From the NCBI GenBank assembly GCA_017308115.1, contig JAFKFS010000027.1, positions 1 to 39,364 of the forward strand: a DNA stretch of 39,364 nt. The letters run 5' to 3'. Made by a program: the position numbers and the translations under genes. The notes under the pieces were generated by a model that was not told the DNA's origin, searched no databases, and saw only the letters and a program-made list of their open reading frames with translations. Shown here piece by piece: positions 1 through 9,106 of the stretch. Each line of letters begins with the position of its first letter. The first letter of the stretch is position 1. The DNA comes from Bordetella sp. Lineage in GTDB: Bacteria > Pseudomonadota > Alphaproteobacteria > Caulobacterales > Caulobacteraceae.

Positions 1-2310
1 TCAAAACCCCCGCCGCCAGCTGCCCAGCAGGGCGTAGCCGGTGGGGGCGTCCGCCCGGTGCTGCTCCTCGCGGCTGGCCACGGCCTCCAGCTGCAGCCAC
101 GATCCGCCGGGCAGGGCGTGCAGGCTGCGCACGCTGAAGTCGATCTGCCGCCCTGACGGCGCGGCCGAGAAACGCCGCTCCGAGAAGGTCACCGGATCGA
201 AATAGTCAAGCGGCGCATCGGCCAGATAGGCGCTGAACGTCCCGTCCTCGATCCGCAACGGCTGGGAGATCTCCCATGTCAGACTGCGGCAGCCCAGGGC
301 CTCGGCGAAGGACCAGGACGGGCAGGCCGACTGCAGGGACGCGCGCCAGGTCGAGCTGAGCGCCGGGGCCGACAGATGCAGGAAGCGCCCCTCCAGCTCG
401 GTGCGGCCGAAACCCGCCTCGCCCGACAGGGTGAAGCCGCGCCCCAGATCGACGTCCGCGCCGACCGCCGCGAAACGGGTGCGCGAGGGCAGGGCGAAAT
501 CCGATTGCGTCGGCAGATAGGCGCCCAGCGGCCCCATCCGCTCGTCCAGCGCCCCCAGGCTGAACGACAGTCCCCCTCGGTCTTGGCCGCCGTTCTCGGC
601 GCGCCAGTCCAGCCCGGCGCGGGCGTAGGTCGAGGCGTCGCGCTCCACCGGGCGCAGCGGGGCGCGGCGGTCGCCGGACCCGCTCTCGGCGCTGAAGGTC
701 AGGGCGCCGAAGCTGAGGGCGCCGCGCAGGGCGTGATCCGCCTGGGTCAGGGCGACAAAGCCGTCGCCGGACCCGCTGCGGAAGGGCGAACTCGCCCCGC
801 CCTGACCCTGCCAGGCGGTCAGGGACAGCCGCCCCGCCTGCACCTCGAACAGGGCCTCGCTGCGCGTCTCGTCGCCCAGCCAGGGCGCGTCGAACGGGGT
901 GTAGCGCGCGACCACCGGCTCGGGCGCGGCCACCGGCGCAGCGGCGGCCAGCGACAGCCGCGTCCCGCCCGGCGCGTCCAGCGACACCTGAGACTGCTGC
1001 ATCGGCGTCGGATTTCTGGGCTGATAGCTGCGGCGCGGCGCGGGGCCGTAGGCGGCGCCCAGGTCCACGCGGAACAGCCGCTCATACTCGTCATAGGCGA
1101 TGGTGCTCAGCGCCCCGGTGCGGCCCAGGGCGTCGCCGAACGGTCCGCCCACGTGGGCGCCCGGCTCCAGCGCGATATTGACCGCCGCCGCGCCGTTCGC
1201 CATCGGCGCCGAGGTCGCGCCCACGGGCTGGAAGGCGCGGGCGATGTCCAGCAGGCCGCGGCCGTAGACGACGTCGGTTCCCGGATCGCCCGCCTCGCGC
1301 CCGGTGCGCAGCAGGATGTCGACGGCCTCCCGTCCCGTCAGATTGGGAAAGGCCTCCAGCAGCAGGGCCAGCGCCCCCGCCACGGCGGGCGAGGCGAAGG
1401 AGGTGCCGTTCACCCGCCAGCAGCCGTCGCCTTCGCAATCGACGATGACGTCGACGCCCGGCGCGGACAGGAAGGCGTTCTGCGACACCCCGGCGCGGTT
1501 GGAGAAGTCGGCGATCTGCTGCGCCTTGTCGTGGGCGCCGGTGACGATGACGGCGCCGGCGAAGCGGGGGTCGCTGGCGTAGCGGCCGGGCCATTCGGGG
1601 TTGGCGCCCTCTTCATTGCCGGCGGCGATGGCGAAGACCGCCCCGGCGTTGATCGCGCGCAGCAGGGCGGCCTCGAACTGGGCGCCCAGCGGGGTCTCGC
1701 CGCCGATCGACAGATTGATGACGCGCGCCCCGTTCTGGACCGCATAGTCCAGCGCCCGCGCCAGGTCGCCGCTCTTGAAGCAGATCTTGTCTTCCGGCTT
1801 GGTGCAGTCGCTGACGTCGGCCCGGACCGACAGGATGGTTGAGTTGAAGGCTATGCCGACGGTGCCGTAGTCGTTGAAGGGCGCCGCGATGATGCTGGAC
1901 ACTCGCGTGCCGTGGCCGTCCTGATCCTCGCGCTCGTTGCGTCCGGCCACGATGTCGGTGGACAGGGACGAAATGTTCGCGCCCAGGTCCTGGTGGTTCA
2001 TGCGGATGCCGGAATCGACCACTCCGACCGTGATCCCGCGTCCGGTCGCGCCCGTGCGCCATGCGGCGATGGCCTGGGCGTCGGCGACCCCCCAGTTGCG
2101 CTGATATTCCCGCGAATCCTCTGACGGGATCGACGGCGGAGGCGGAGGCGGAGGCGGAGGAGGTGGTGGTGGCGGGGGGGGAGGCGTCGGGGTGGGCGTG
2201 ACAACGCCGCCGCCCCCGCCTCCGCCTCCGCCGCAAGCCGCCAGCGGCGTCGCCAGCAGGCCCAGGACGCTGATCGAGATCGCGAATCGACGCAGTCGAT
2301 GAACAGCCAT
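1..2310 (-). CDS. S8 subtilisin-like serine protease lipoprotein with C-terminal beta-rich domain
   Basis: This is a 769-residue predicted exported serine protease. The N-terminus is a lipoprotein signal ending in a lipobox (LAAC, Cys26). It is followed by nine Gly, a short TP repeat and 17 consecutive Pro (43-59), which look like a flexible then stiff spacer. The subtilase domain spans about 73-360 with the full triad: Asp99 (VVDSGI), His133 (DGHGT), Ser304 (NGTSFASP), plus oxyanion Asn232 (AAGNE). The remaining ~400 residues are rich in short alternating strands and end in Phe, as in outer-membrane barrels or autotransporters, but I cannot establish a 12-strand barrel. The start is an ATG preceded by GGGAGAGG. 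The stop is at the very left edge, so the gene is complete. The role is probably surface proteolysis or maturation of envelope proteins; the substrate is unknown. Confidence 0.88.
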   Translation of the reverse strand: MAVHRLRRFAISISVLGLLATPLAACGGGGGGGGGVVTPTPTPPPPPPPPPPPPPPPPPSIPSEDSREYQRNWGVADAQAIAAWRTGATGRGITVGVVDSGIRMNHQDLGANISSLSTDIVAGRNEREDQDGHGTRVSSIIAAPFNDYGTVGIAFNSTILSVRADVSDCTKPEDKICFKSGDLARALDYAVQNGARVINLSIGGETPLGAQFEAALLRAINAGAVFAIAAGNEEGANPEWPGRYASDPRFAGAVIVTGAHDKAQQIADFSNRAGVSQNAFLSAPGVDVIVDCEGDGCWRVNGTSFASPAVAGALALLLEAFPNLTGREAVDILLRTGREAGDPGTDVVYGRGLLDIARAFQPVGATSAPMANGAAAVNIALEPGAHVGGPFGDALGRTGALSTIAYDEYERLFRVDLGAAYGPAPRRSYQPRNPTPMQQSQVSLDAPGGTRLSLAAAAPVAAPEPVVARYTPFDAPWLGDETRSEALFEVQAGRLSLTAWQGQGGASSPFRSGSGDGFVALTQADHALRGALSFGALTFSAESGSGDRRAPLRPVERDASTYARAGLDWRAENGGQDRGGLSFSLGALDERMGPLGAYLPTQSDFALPSRTRFAAVGADVDLGRGFTLSGEAGFGRTELEGRFLHLSAPALSSTWRASLQSACPSWSFAEALGCRSLTWEISQPLRIEDGTFSAYLADAPLDYFDPVTFSERRFSAAPSGRQIDFSVRSLHALPGGSWLQLEAVASREEQHRADAPTGYALLGSWRRGF
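2134..2183. repeat. Hexamer-type GGAGGC/GGTGGC low-complexity tract coding polyproline
   Basis: Tandem GGAGGC-like units grading into GGT/GGG triplets encode the 17-proline spacer of the subtilase on the minus strand. Unit changes stay in frame, so spacer length could vary between strains. Confidence 0.7.
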
Positions 2311-2394
2311 GGTTTCCTCTCCCGAAACCTATCCAGCCATTAGGCCGGTTTCGAAGAGATTGACGAGCCTGTTTCCTTCGCGCCCGCGGCGCAA

Positions 2395-3264
2395 TCAGTC
2401 GCGCAGCAGTTCGTTCACCCCGGTCTTGGCGCGGGTCTGGGCGTCGACGCGCTTGACGATGACGGCGCAGTACAGGCTGGGGCCGCCGTTCGGATCGGGC
2501 AGGGCGCCCGGCACGACGACCGAATAGGCCGGAACCTCGCCACGGAAGATCTCGCCGGTCGCCCGGTCCACGATCTTGGTCGAGGCCGACAGATAGACGC
2601 CCATGGCGAGCACCGCGCCCTCGCGGACGATGACGCCCTCGGCCACCTCGGCGCGGGCGCCGATGAAGCAGCCGTCCTCGATGATGGTCGGGTTGGCCTG
2701 CAGCGGCTCCAGCACGCCGCCGATGCCCGCGCCGCCCGACAGGTGGACGTTCTTGCCGATCTGGGCGCACGAGCCGACCGTGGCCCAGGCGTCGACCATC
2801 GAGCCCTCATCGACGAAGGCGCCGATGTTCACGAAGGACGGCATCAGCACCACGTTCTTGCCGACATAGGCGCCGCGACGGACGACGGCGCCGGGCACCG
2901 AGCGGAAGCCTGCGGCCTGATAGTCGGCGGCGCTCCAGTCGCCGAACTTGTTGGGCACCTTGTCCCAGAAGGGGCCGACGCCGGCCGGGTGGTCGGCCGA
3001 CAGCGGCAGGGTCGGGGCGTGGCCCGCGCGCATGATGACGTTGTCGTTCAGGCGGAAGGACAGCAGCACCGCCTTCTTCAGCCACTGGTGCGTCGTCCAC
3101 ACGCCGTCATCTCCGCGCGAGGCGACGCGCGCCTGACCGGAGTCGAGCAGGGCCAGGGCGGTGTCGACGGCGTCGCGCACCTCGCCGCGCGTGGCGGGCG
3201 AGACGTCGGCGCGTGCTTCCCAGGCGGCTTCGATCACGGATTCGAGGTGGGTCAGGTCGGTCAT
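2395..3264 (-). CDS. dapD: 2,3,4,5-tetrahydropyridine-2,6-dicarboxylate N-succinyltransferase
   Basis: DapD transfers succinyl from succinyl-CoA to tetrahydrodipicolinate in the succinylase branch of lysine/meso-diaminopimelate synthesis in the cytoplasm. The 289 residues match the usual family length (about 275-285). An alpha-helical N-terminal part with [12 protein letters not shown] is followed from about residue 100 by left-handed beta-helix hexapeptide repeats ([32 protein letters not shown]) and a C-terminal segment ending in VKRVDAQT. The ATG overlaps the stop of the upstream HAD gene (ATGA), so the two are translationally coupled in an argB-HAD-dapD operon. An 84-base gap separates it from the protease gene downstream. 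Confidence 0.96.
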   Translation of the reverse strand: MTDLTHLESVIEAAWEARADVSPATRGEVRDAVDTALALLDSGQARVASRGDDGVWTTHQWLKKAVLLSFRLNDNVIMRAGHAPTLPLSADHPAGVGPFWDKVPNKFGDWSAADYQAAGFRSVPGAVVRRGAYVGKNVVLMPSFVNIGAFVDEGSMVDAWATVGSCAQIGKNVHLSGGAGIGGVLEPLQANPTIIEDGCFIGARAEVAEGVIVREGAVLAMGVYLSASTKIVDRATGEIFRGEVPAYSVVVPGALPDPNGGPSLYCAVIVKRVDAQTRAKTGVNELLRD

Positions 3265-3974
3265 TGCGGGTCTCCGTCAAGTCTGGCGGCGGCCAGGAAG
3301 GGGGCCAGGGAGGCGGCCCGGTGTTGAATGTGGGCACCCTCGGCGATGAAGGCCTTGGGTCCGATCAGGACGGTGGTCATGCCCAGGTCGCGCGCCGGCT
3401 CCAGGTTCTTGGGCGTGTCCTCGAAGAAGCAGGCGGCGGCCGGATCGACGTCGAACCGCGCCAGCATCTTCGCAAAGGTGCGCGGGTCGGGCTTGGGGAT
3501 CAGGTCGGCGTCCTCCAGGGCGAAGACGCCGTCGAACAGGCCGGTCAGCTCCAGCCGCCGCATCACCCGTTCGGCGTGGCCGGTCGAGCCGTTGGTGAAG
3601 ATCAGGCGCGGGCCTTTCAGCCGCTTCAGCGCCGCGTGCAGGGCAGGGTCCGGCGCCAGCACGTCCAGCGGCACGTCATGCACCTCGGCCAGAAAATGAT
3701 GCGGATCGATCTGATAGTGCTCCATCAGACCGGCCAGGGAGGTGCCGTAGTCGTGCAGGAAGGTCTTCTGCATCGACAGGGCTTCGTCGGACGGCAGGCC
3801 GGACGTGCGCACCACATACTGGTTGATGCGCTGCTCGACCAAACCCATGAAGCGGTTCTCGGCGGGGTAGAGGGTGTTGTCCAGATCGAACACCCAGGCG
3901 CGCACATGGCGCAGGTCCGCGCCGGATTCAGCCGCGGCGCCGCCGGGCGCCGTCGCCGACGCCGGACCCGTCAC
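3261..3974 (-). CDS. HAD-family pyrimidine 5'-nucleotidase (SDT1/YjjG-like)
   Basis: A 237-residue HAD-superfamily phosphatase. Motif I is FDLDNTLYP with nucleophile Asp30 and general acid Asp32; motif II is IFTNGS; motifs III/IV fall around the Lys of KPDPRTF and FFEDTPKN. The helical cap between motifs I and II and the LDNTLYP variant are typical of the pyrimidine 5'-nucleotidase subgroup, which dephosphorylates pyrimidine nucleotides in the cytoplasm. The start is a GTG overlapping the argB stop (GTGA), and its own stop overlaps the dapD start, so it lies inside the operon. The first ~20 residues (Ala/Gly-rich) are not part of the domain. The link to amino-acid synthesis is known only as a conserved gene neighbourhood in related alphaproteobacteria. 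Confidence 0.87.
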   Translation of the reverse strand: MTGPASATAPGGAAAESGADLRHVRAWVFDLDNTLYPAENRFMGLVEQRINQYVVRTSGLPSDEALSMQKTFLHDYGTSLAGLMEHYQIDPHHFLAEVHDVPLDVLAPDPALHAALKRLKGPRLIFTNGSTGHAERVMRRLELTGLFDGVFALEDADLIPKPDPRTFAKMLARFDVDPAAACFFEDTPKNLEPARDLGMTTVLIGPKAFIAEGAHIQHRAASLAPFLAAARLDGDPQ

Positions 3975-4900
3975 TTCCTTTTGACCAGGGTGCCGGCGCC
4001 GTGCTCGGTGAACAGCTCGACCAGCATGGCGTGCGGACGGCGGCCGTCCAGGATGACCACGGCCTCGACGCCCGCGCGGACGGCGGCCATGGCCGTCTCC
4101 AGCTTGGGAATCATGCCGCCGGTGGCGACGCCCGCGTCGATCAGGCCCTGCGCCTCTTCCAGCGTCATCTGGCGGATGATCTCGCCGTCGGCGCCCTTGA
4201 CCCCCGGCACGTCGGTCAGCAGCAGCATCCGCTTGGCGTGCAGGGCGCCTGCGACGGCCCCGGCCACGGTGTCGGCGTTGACGTTATAGGTCTGGCCGTC
4301 CTCGGCCACGCCGATGGGGGCGATGACCGGCACCCAGTCTTCAGTCTCCGAGGCGATCAGCCCCTTGATCAGCTTGGGATCGACCTTGGTCGGTTCGCCG
4401 ACGAAGCCCAGATCGACTTCATGCTCGATCATGCTGTCGGGGTCGCGCTTGGTGCGGCGCGTCTTCTCGACCGTCAGCAGGCCCGCGTCCTTGCCCGACA
4501 GGCCGACGCCGCGCACGTCGGCTTCCTTGCCGGCGACGGTGATCCAGTGAGCGATCTCTTTGTTGACGGCGCCGGACAGGACCATTTCGGCCACCGTCAT
4601 GGTGTCCCTGTCCGTCACGCGCAGACCATCGACGAAGGCCGACTTCACGCCCGCCTTGTCCAGCATGGCGCTGATCTGCGGGCCGCCGCCGTGGACGACC
4701 ACGGGGTTCACCCCCATCAGCTTCAGCAGCACCACGTCCGCGGCGAACTGCTTCGCCACGGCGCTCTCGCCCATGGCGTGGCCGCCGTATTTGATGACCA
4801 CGGTCTCGCGGTCATAAACCTGGATATAGGGCAGGGCTTCGGCGAGCGTCTTCGCCGTCTCCCAGCCGCGTTCCTCGGATTGCCGATCAGTCTCTTTCAT
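3971..4900 (-). CDS. argB: Acetylglutamate kinase
   Basis: ArgB phosphorylates N-acetyl-L-glutamate with ATP, the second step of arginine biosynthesis. The 309-residue protein has the amino-acid kinase fold. Near the N-terminus are the Gly-rich [10 protein letters not shown] and [10 protein letters not shown] motifs. The substrate region contains [14 protein letters not shown] and [15 protein letters not shown]. The C-terminal half has [11 protein letters not shown] and [10 protein letters not shown]. The reading frame is open much further upstream (to 5578), but similarity begins with MKETDRQ at the ATG at 4900, giving normal family length. It is the first gene of the argB-HAD-dapD operon; 59 bases separate it from the sulfotransferase-like gene upstream. 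Confidence 0.96.
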   Translation of the reverse strand: MKETDRQSEERGWETAKTLAEALPYIQVYDRETVVIKYGGHAMGESAVAKQFAADVVLLKLMGVNPVVVHGGGPQISAMLDKAGVKSAFVDGLRVTDRDTMTVAEMVLSGAVNKEIAHWITVAGKEADVRGVGLSGKDAGLLTVEKTRRTKRDPDSMIEHEVDLGFVGEPTKVDPKLIKGLIASETEDWVPVIAPIGVAEDGQTYNVNADTVAGAVAGALHAKRMLLLTDVPGVKGADGEIIRQMTLEEAQGLIDAGVATGGMIPKLETAMAAVRAGVEAVVILDGRRPHAMLVELFTEHGAGTLVKRK

Positions 4901-4959
4901 CGTGCGCGCTCGATAGCGGCGAAGGGCGCGGGAGTCACGCGCGAAGGCGCATGGGAATG

Positions 4960-5784
4960 TCAGCGTGGAGCGTCCTCGAACAGGGAGCAGGCCCGCTCGA
5001 AGTCCAGACGAAGCTGATCCAGCGCGCGGCTCAGGTCTGGATGGTCGCCATGGCGGGACAGTTGCACCAGGCGGTCCTGGACCCGGGCTACGACCACAGG
5101 GACCGGCGAGTCGTCCGACTGTCGCCGCAGGTCGCTCGACAGGAAGGCGTCGATCTCGGCCGCGACGGCGTTGTCGGCGCCCAGCGACAGCTCGGACAGT
5201 CGGCTGATTTCGGCGAAGTCCGCCCGCCACCGCGTCAGGAAATCCGGCCACATGACAAAGCGTCTCGGCAGGCCGCGAGACGCATGCTCGGCGTCCAGGA
5301 CGTGACGCATCCACAGGCGCAGCGCATGGCTGCGCCCCAGGCCGTTGCGCGACACCAGGGAGGCGGCGACCTCGGACGGCGCGCGCAAGGGGCTGATCAC
5401 CACGGCGGCGTAGCCCGCCTCGGCCAGCGCCTGGCGCCAGAACGGAAACAGGCGACAGATGCGGGGGTCCTTGAGCACGATGGCCGGGGCCTCGCCGAAC
5501 TCGTCGTGCAGCAGGTCCGCGGCTTCGACGCGCGCACGGGCGTCGGCCAGGATCGGACGAGCGGCGATCGCCCGCCAATCGCTCCAGTTCGACCCCTGCT
5601 GAGCGAGCAGGCGGTCATTGAAATCGGCCACGGCGCTGCTTTCCCAAAAACCCCTGGGGTTGTCGTCCGCCGCAGGCATGAGGTGCTTGGGCGCGGCCGC
5701 TCCCGCCAGGGCCAGGGCGCCCGCGACGGAGGACGTGCCGCTTCGATGCATCCCCAAGACGATCAGGGCTGTTTTCTTCGTCAT
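4960..5784 (-). CDS. Sulfotransferase-like protein
   Basis: This 274-residue protein begins with a 5'-PSB-type nucleotide loop, [15 protein letters not shown] (Gly11-Ser19), which in PAPS-dependent sulfotransferases binds the 5'-phosphosulfate. Further family-like elements are RGFWES, a possible 3'-phosphate segment [14 protein letters not shown], and [15 protein letters not shown] followed by [11 protein letters not shown]. The likely reaction is sulfation of a sugar or another surface component, but the acceptor cannot be read from sequence. The ATG at 5784 is chosen because the P-loop begins right after it; the open frame continues upstream without similarity. It is divergent from the ManC-AGE gene with 96 bases between them, which fits a role in modifying the polysaccharide made by this locus (inference). 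Confidence 0.75.
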   Translation of the reverse strand: MTKKTALIVLGMHRSGTSSVAGALALAGAAAPKHLMPAADDNPRGFWESSAVADFNDRLLAQQGSNWSDWRAIAARPILADARARVEAADLLHDEFGEAPAIVLKDPRICRLFPFWRQALAEAGYAAVVISPLRAPSEVAASLVSRNGLGRSHALRLWMRHVLDAEHASRGLPRRFVMWPDFLTRWRADFAEISRLSELSLGADNAVAAEIDAFLSSDLRRQSDDSPVPVVVARVQDRLVQLSRHGDHPDLSRALDQLRLDFERACSLFEDAPR

Positions 5785-5880
5785 CTTCGCCAACGCCGTT
5801 TGTCCGAAGACTGTCACTAGCGGTTCGGTGCGGCCTGTCCTAGCCTTCGCATCGGGAGCGCTGCGGTCTAATAGGATGTG

Positions 5881-8088
5881 ATGAATCTCTACCCCGTGAT
5901 CATGTGCGGCGGCTCCGGTACGCGATTGTGGCCGGCGTCTCGTCCTTCCCGCCCGAAGCAGTTCATTCCCCTGGCGGGAAATCGCTCCCTGTTCCAGGAG
6001 ACGGCCATGCGGGTGGCGCCCCTGGTCCGCGACGGCGTCTTGGTGGTGGTCGCCGGCACGCGTCACCGGGAGTGGATCGTGGAGCAGCTGGAGCAATTGG
6101 GGCTGCAGGACCGCACCCGTATCCTGCTTGAACCGGAAGCCCGCGACTCCGCCGCCGCGATGGCCGCCGCCGCCGCCTGGACCCTGGCGCACGACCCGGA
6201 CGGGGTGAACGTCTTCGTCGCCTCCGATCACCACATCCCGGATCATGAGGCCTTCCGCCAGGCGGTGCGCCAGGCGGCGTCGGCCGCGAGCGCTGGCCGG
6301 ATCGTCACCCTGGGCGTGAAGCCGACCTCGCCTTCGACGGCCTATGGCTACATCAATCCGGAGGGGCCCGGCCTGGCCTCGGTGAAAGCCTTCCGGGAGA
6401 AGCCGGACCGCGAGAGCGCGGCGGAGTTCATCCGCGACGGCTATCTGTGGAACAGCGGCAATTTCATCGTTTCGGCCGCGACTCTGGTCGAGGAATTGGA
6501 AGCGAGGGCCCCCGGCGTCGCCGATGCGGCGAAGCGCTCCCTGGATGAACCGACCTCCGGGCACGTCCAGCAGTTGGGCGACGCCTTCAGGGACGCGCCC
6601 AAGATATCGATCGACTACGCCTTGATGGAGAAGACGCAGCGCGCCTCGGTCCTGGCGGTCGATTTCGCCTGGTCGGACCTGGGGGCCTGGGACGCCATCG
6701 CCCAGACCGGCGAGGGCGAGTTCGGGTCTCATATCTTCGAGGATTCCGAAGGCTGCCTGGTTCGCGCCCCCGAGGGCGTGCTGGTCGGCGTCCTGGGGGT
6801 CAGCAACCTAGCCATCGTCGCCGAGGAGGACGCGATTCTGGTCTGCGACCTGGATCGCGCCCAGGATGTGAAGAGCGTGGTGGAGCGCGTGCGCACCGCC
6901 TTTCCTCAGCATCTCGACTTCCACAAGCCCCAGCCGGAGGACCTGGAGGCCGGCGGACGGCGTTTCGCGGACTGGCTGCGGCAGTCCGCCCTGCCCTTGT
7001 GGGCCACCCTGGGCCAGGATGAGGACGGCCGCTTCGCCGAGGCTCTCAGCCTGGACGGGCATGGGATGAAGATCGCGCGCCGCGCGCGCGTCCAGGCCCG
7101 GCAGATATGGGCCTATGCCGAGGCCGGGCGAATGGGATGGAGCGGGCCGTGGCGACGCGCGGTCGGCCTGGGGGTCGAACGGCTTGAGGCGGAGTATCTT
7201 CGCCCCGATGGCCTGTGCCGCACCCTGCTGACGGCTGACGGGGCGCCGCTGGACGAGGCGGCCATGCTGTACGATCAGGCTTTCGTCCTGCTGGCCCTGC
7301 AATCCGCGAGCGGCCTGCGGCCCGACGTCGCGGCGAAGGCCCAGCGGATCCGTGAAGGCCTGCAGGCCCTTCGCCTGCCGCAGGGCGGCTGGCGTGAAGA
7401 AGGGGCGCGACCCTATCAGGCGAACGCCCACATGCATCTGCTGGAGGCCTGCCTGGCGTGGGAGGAAGGCGGCGGCGACGCCGAATGGGGCCTCATGGCC
7501 GACGAGGTGGTGCGTCTGGCCCAGACGCGCTTCATCGACCCGGCCGGAGGGTTCCTGCGCGAATTCTTTGATGAGGCGTGGAGCCCCGCGTCGGGTGAAG
7601 ACGGCCGGTTGGTTGAGCCCGGACATCAGTTCGAATGGACTTGGCTGCTGGCGCGCTATGCGCGGTTGCGGGGCGACACGACGATGCTTGCATGGGCGCG
7701 GCGCCTCTATGATTTCGGCACGAAGGGGGTGAGCGATAGCCGCGTCGCCCTCGACGCCATCAACACCGATGGGCGTCCCCGCGGCGAGCGGGCGCGCCTG
7801 TGGCCGCAGACGGAATGGCTGAAGGCGGCGCTGATCCTGGCGGAAACCGCTGAAGACGGCGATCGCCGCCGCTATATGACGGACGCCTCCGACGCCCTGC
7901 GGGCCGTGTGGCTTTATCTGACGCCGAACGGCGTCTGGCGCGACAAGCGGTTGGGCCGCAAAGGGTTCATGAACGAGGCCGCGCCGGCCAGTTCACTATA
8001 CCACATCATGGGGGCCTTCGGGCAGTTAAGCGCCAGCGCCCGACGGCTTGGGCTGGCGATCGGCGACATGAGCAAGCCGCTGAACTGA
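5881..8088 (+). CDS. manC: Mannose-1-phosphate guanylyltransferase fused to AGE-family epimerase/isomerase domain
   Basis: A two-domain, 735-residue cytoplasmic enzyme. Residues 1 to about 345 are a sugar nucleotidyltransferase: signature CGGSGTRLWP, then RPKQF, TSPSTAYGYI and FREKP, as in enzymes making GDP-mannose from mannose-1-P and GTP. From about 350 to the end the protein is not the usual cupin isomerase but an AGE-type (alpha/alpha)6 barrel, with NAHMHLLEACLAWEE and VEPGHQFEWTWLL, as in N-acylglucosamine 2-epimerase and related ketose/aldose isomerases. The second half may supply mannose-6-P or another epimerised sugar. A GTG at 5878 directly abuts the ATG at 5881; the ATG is preferred because AGGA lies just upstream. 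galE follows after 26 bases. Confidence 0.88.
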   Translation: MNLYPVIMCGGSGTRLWPASRPSRPKQFIPLAGNRSLFQETAMRVAPLVRDGVLVVVAGTRHREWIVEQLEQLGLQDRTRILLEPEARDSAAAMAAAAAWTLAHDPDGVNVFVASDHHIPDHEAFRQAVRQAASAASAGRIVTLGVKPTSPSTAYGYINPEGPGLASVKAFREKPDRESAAEFIRDGYLWNSGNFIVSAATLVEELEARAPGVADAAKRSLDEPTSGHVQQLGDAFRDAPKISIDYALMEKTQRASVLAVDFAWSDLGAWDAIAQTGEGEFGSHIFEDSEGCLVRAPEGVLVGVLGVSNLAIVAEEDAILVCDLDRAQDVKSVVERVRTAFPQHLDFHKPQPEDLEAGGRRFADWLRQSALPLWATLGQDEDGRFAEALSLDGHGMKIARRARVQARQIWAYAEAGRMGWSGPWRRAVGLGVERLEAEYLRPDGLCRTLLTADGAPLDEAAMLYDQAFVLLALQSASGLRPDVAAKAQRIREGLQALRLPQGGWREEGARPYQANAHMHLLEACLAWEEGGGDAEWGLMADEVVRLAQTRFIDPAGGFLREFFDEAWSPASGEDGRLVEPGHQFEWTWLLARYARLRGDTTMLAWARRLYDFGTKGVSDSRVALDAINTDGRPRGERARLWPQTEWLKAALILAETAEDGDRRRYMTDASDALRAVWLYLTPNGVWRDKRLGRKGFMNEAAPASSLYHIMGAFGQLSASARRLGLAIGDMSKPLN

Positions 8089-8114
8089 GCGGCTGATCGA
8101 CTGGGAGAGCTTGG

Positions 8115-9089
8115 ATGCTGAACAATGTCCTCGTGACCGGGGGCGCCGGCTATATCGGCAGCCACACCTGCATGCGCCTCGCCGAGGCGGGATTTCAGCC
8201 TGTGGTTTTCGACAATCTGTCGAACGGACACAGGGAGGCTGTGCAATGGGGGCCGCTGGAGGAGGGGGACGTCCGTTCGCCCGCCGAGGTGCAGCGCGCG
8301 TTGGAGCGGTGGCGGCCGATCGGCGTGATTCACTTTGCGGCCTTGATCGAGGTGGGTCTGTCGTTCGATCAGGTCAGCGATTTCTACGCCGTGAACGTGG
8401 GCGGCGCGCTCAATGTCTTGGCGGCCATGAGCGCGGCGGGCGTGGCGCCGTTCGTCTTCTCATCCACCTGCGCCACCTACGGCGAGCCGCAGTACCTGCC
8501 TCTGGATGAAGCCCATCCGCAGCGGCCGATCAATCCCTATGGCCGCACCAAGCTGGCGGTCGAGCAGGCGCTGGCGGACCTGACGCGTTTCGGGACCGTC
8601 CGCCCGATCATCCTGCGCTATTTCAACGCCGCAGGCGCCGATCCCGAGGGCCGTATCGGCGAGCGGCATGAGCCCGAGACCCATGCCCTTCCCCTCGCTA
8701 TCCAGACCGTGCTGGGACAGAGATCGACCTTCTCCGTCTTCGGCCAGGATTACGACACGCGCGATGGCACGGCCTTGCGCGACTATGTCCACGTTCTGGA
8801 TCTGGCGGATGCTCACGTGCTGGCATTGCAACACCTGCTGGACGGCGCGTCGGGCGGCGACGCCTTCAACCTGGGCACCGGCGCCGGCACGACGGTCAAG
8901 GAACTGATCGCGGCGGTGGAGCAGGCCAGCGGTCGCCCGTTGCCGACCGTGCCGCAGCCGCGTCGCCAGGGAGATGCGCCCAGCCTTGTGGCCGACAATG
9001 CGGCCGCCGCCCGGACGCTGGGCTGGCGACCGCAGTGGGACTTGGCCGACATGGCTCGGCACGCCTGGAACTGGCACGCCAAAGGCTGA
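8115..9089 (+). CDS. galE: UDP-glucose 4-epimerase
   Basis: GalE interconverts UDP-glucose and UDP-galactose (or the N-acetyl forms) with bound NAD. The 324-residue protein is an extended short-chain dehydrogenase. It has the Gly-rich NAD loop TGGAGYIGSH (8-17), FDNLSNGH after beta-2, SSTCATYG with the catalytic Ser/Thr (116-118), and the YxxxK pair Tyr142/Lys146. The C-terminal substrate part includes FNAAGADPEGRIGE and RDYVHVLDLADAH. The start ATG is at 8115 after GGGAGAGCTTGG. It runs in the same direction as the ManC-AGE gene, so both nucleotide sugars may be made from one transcript. It converges on the glycosyltransferase at 9107 with only 17 bases between the stops. Confidence 0.95.
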   Translation: MLNNVLVTGGAGYIGSHTCMRLAEAGFQPVVFDNLSNGHREAVQWGPLEEGDVRSPAEVQRALERWRPIGVIHFAALIEVGLSFDQVSDFYAVNVGGALNVLAAMSAAGVAPFVFSSTCATYGEPQYLPLDEAHPQRPINPYGRTKLAVEQALADLTRFGTVRPIILRYFNAAGADPEGRIGERHEPETHALPLAIQTVLGQRSTFSVFGQDYDTRDGTALRDYVHVLDLADAHVLALQHLLDGASGGDAFNLGTGAGTTVKELIAAVEQASGRPLPTVPQPRRQGDAPSLVADNAAAARTLGWRPQWDLADMARHAWNWHAKG

Positions 9090-9106
9090 ATGCGCGCCCC
9101 TTGGCG

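Noticed and set aside
376-1842. 488-codon open frame on the plus strand opposite the subtilase
   Set aside because: Arg/Gly/Ala-rich shadow of a high-GC gene whose minus-strand frame has the full catalytic triad.
4901-5578. Extension of argB upstream to make a 535-residue protein
   Set aside because: The added residues are Arg/Pro/Gly-rich and lie antiparallel in phase to the sulfotransferase-like gene; ArgB homology starts at 4900.
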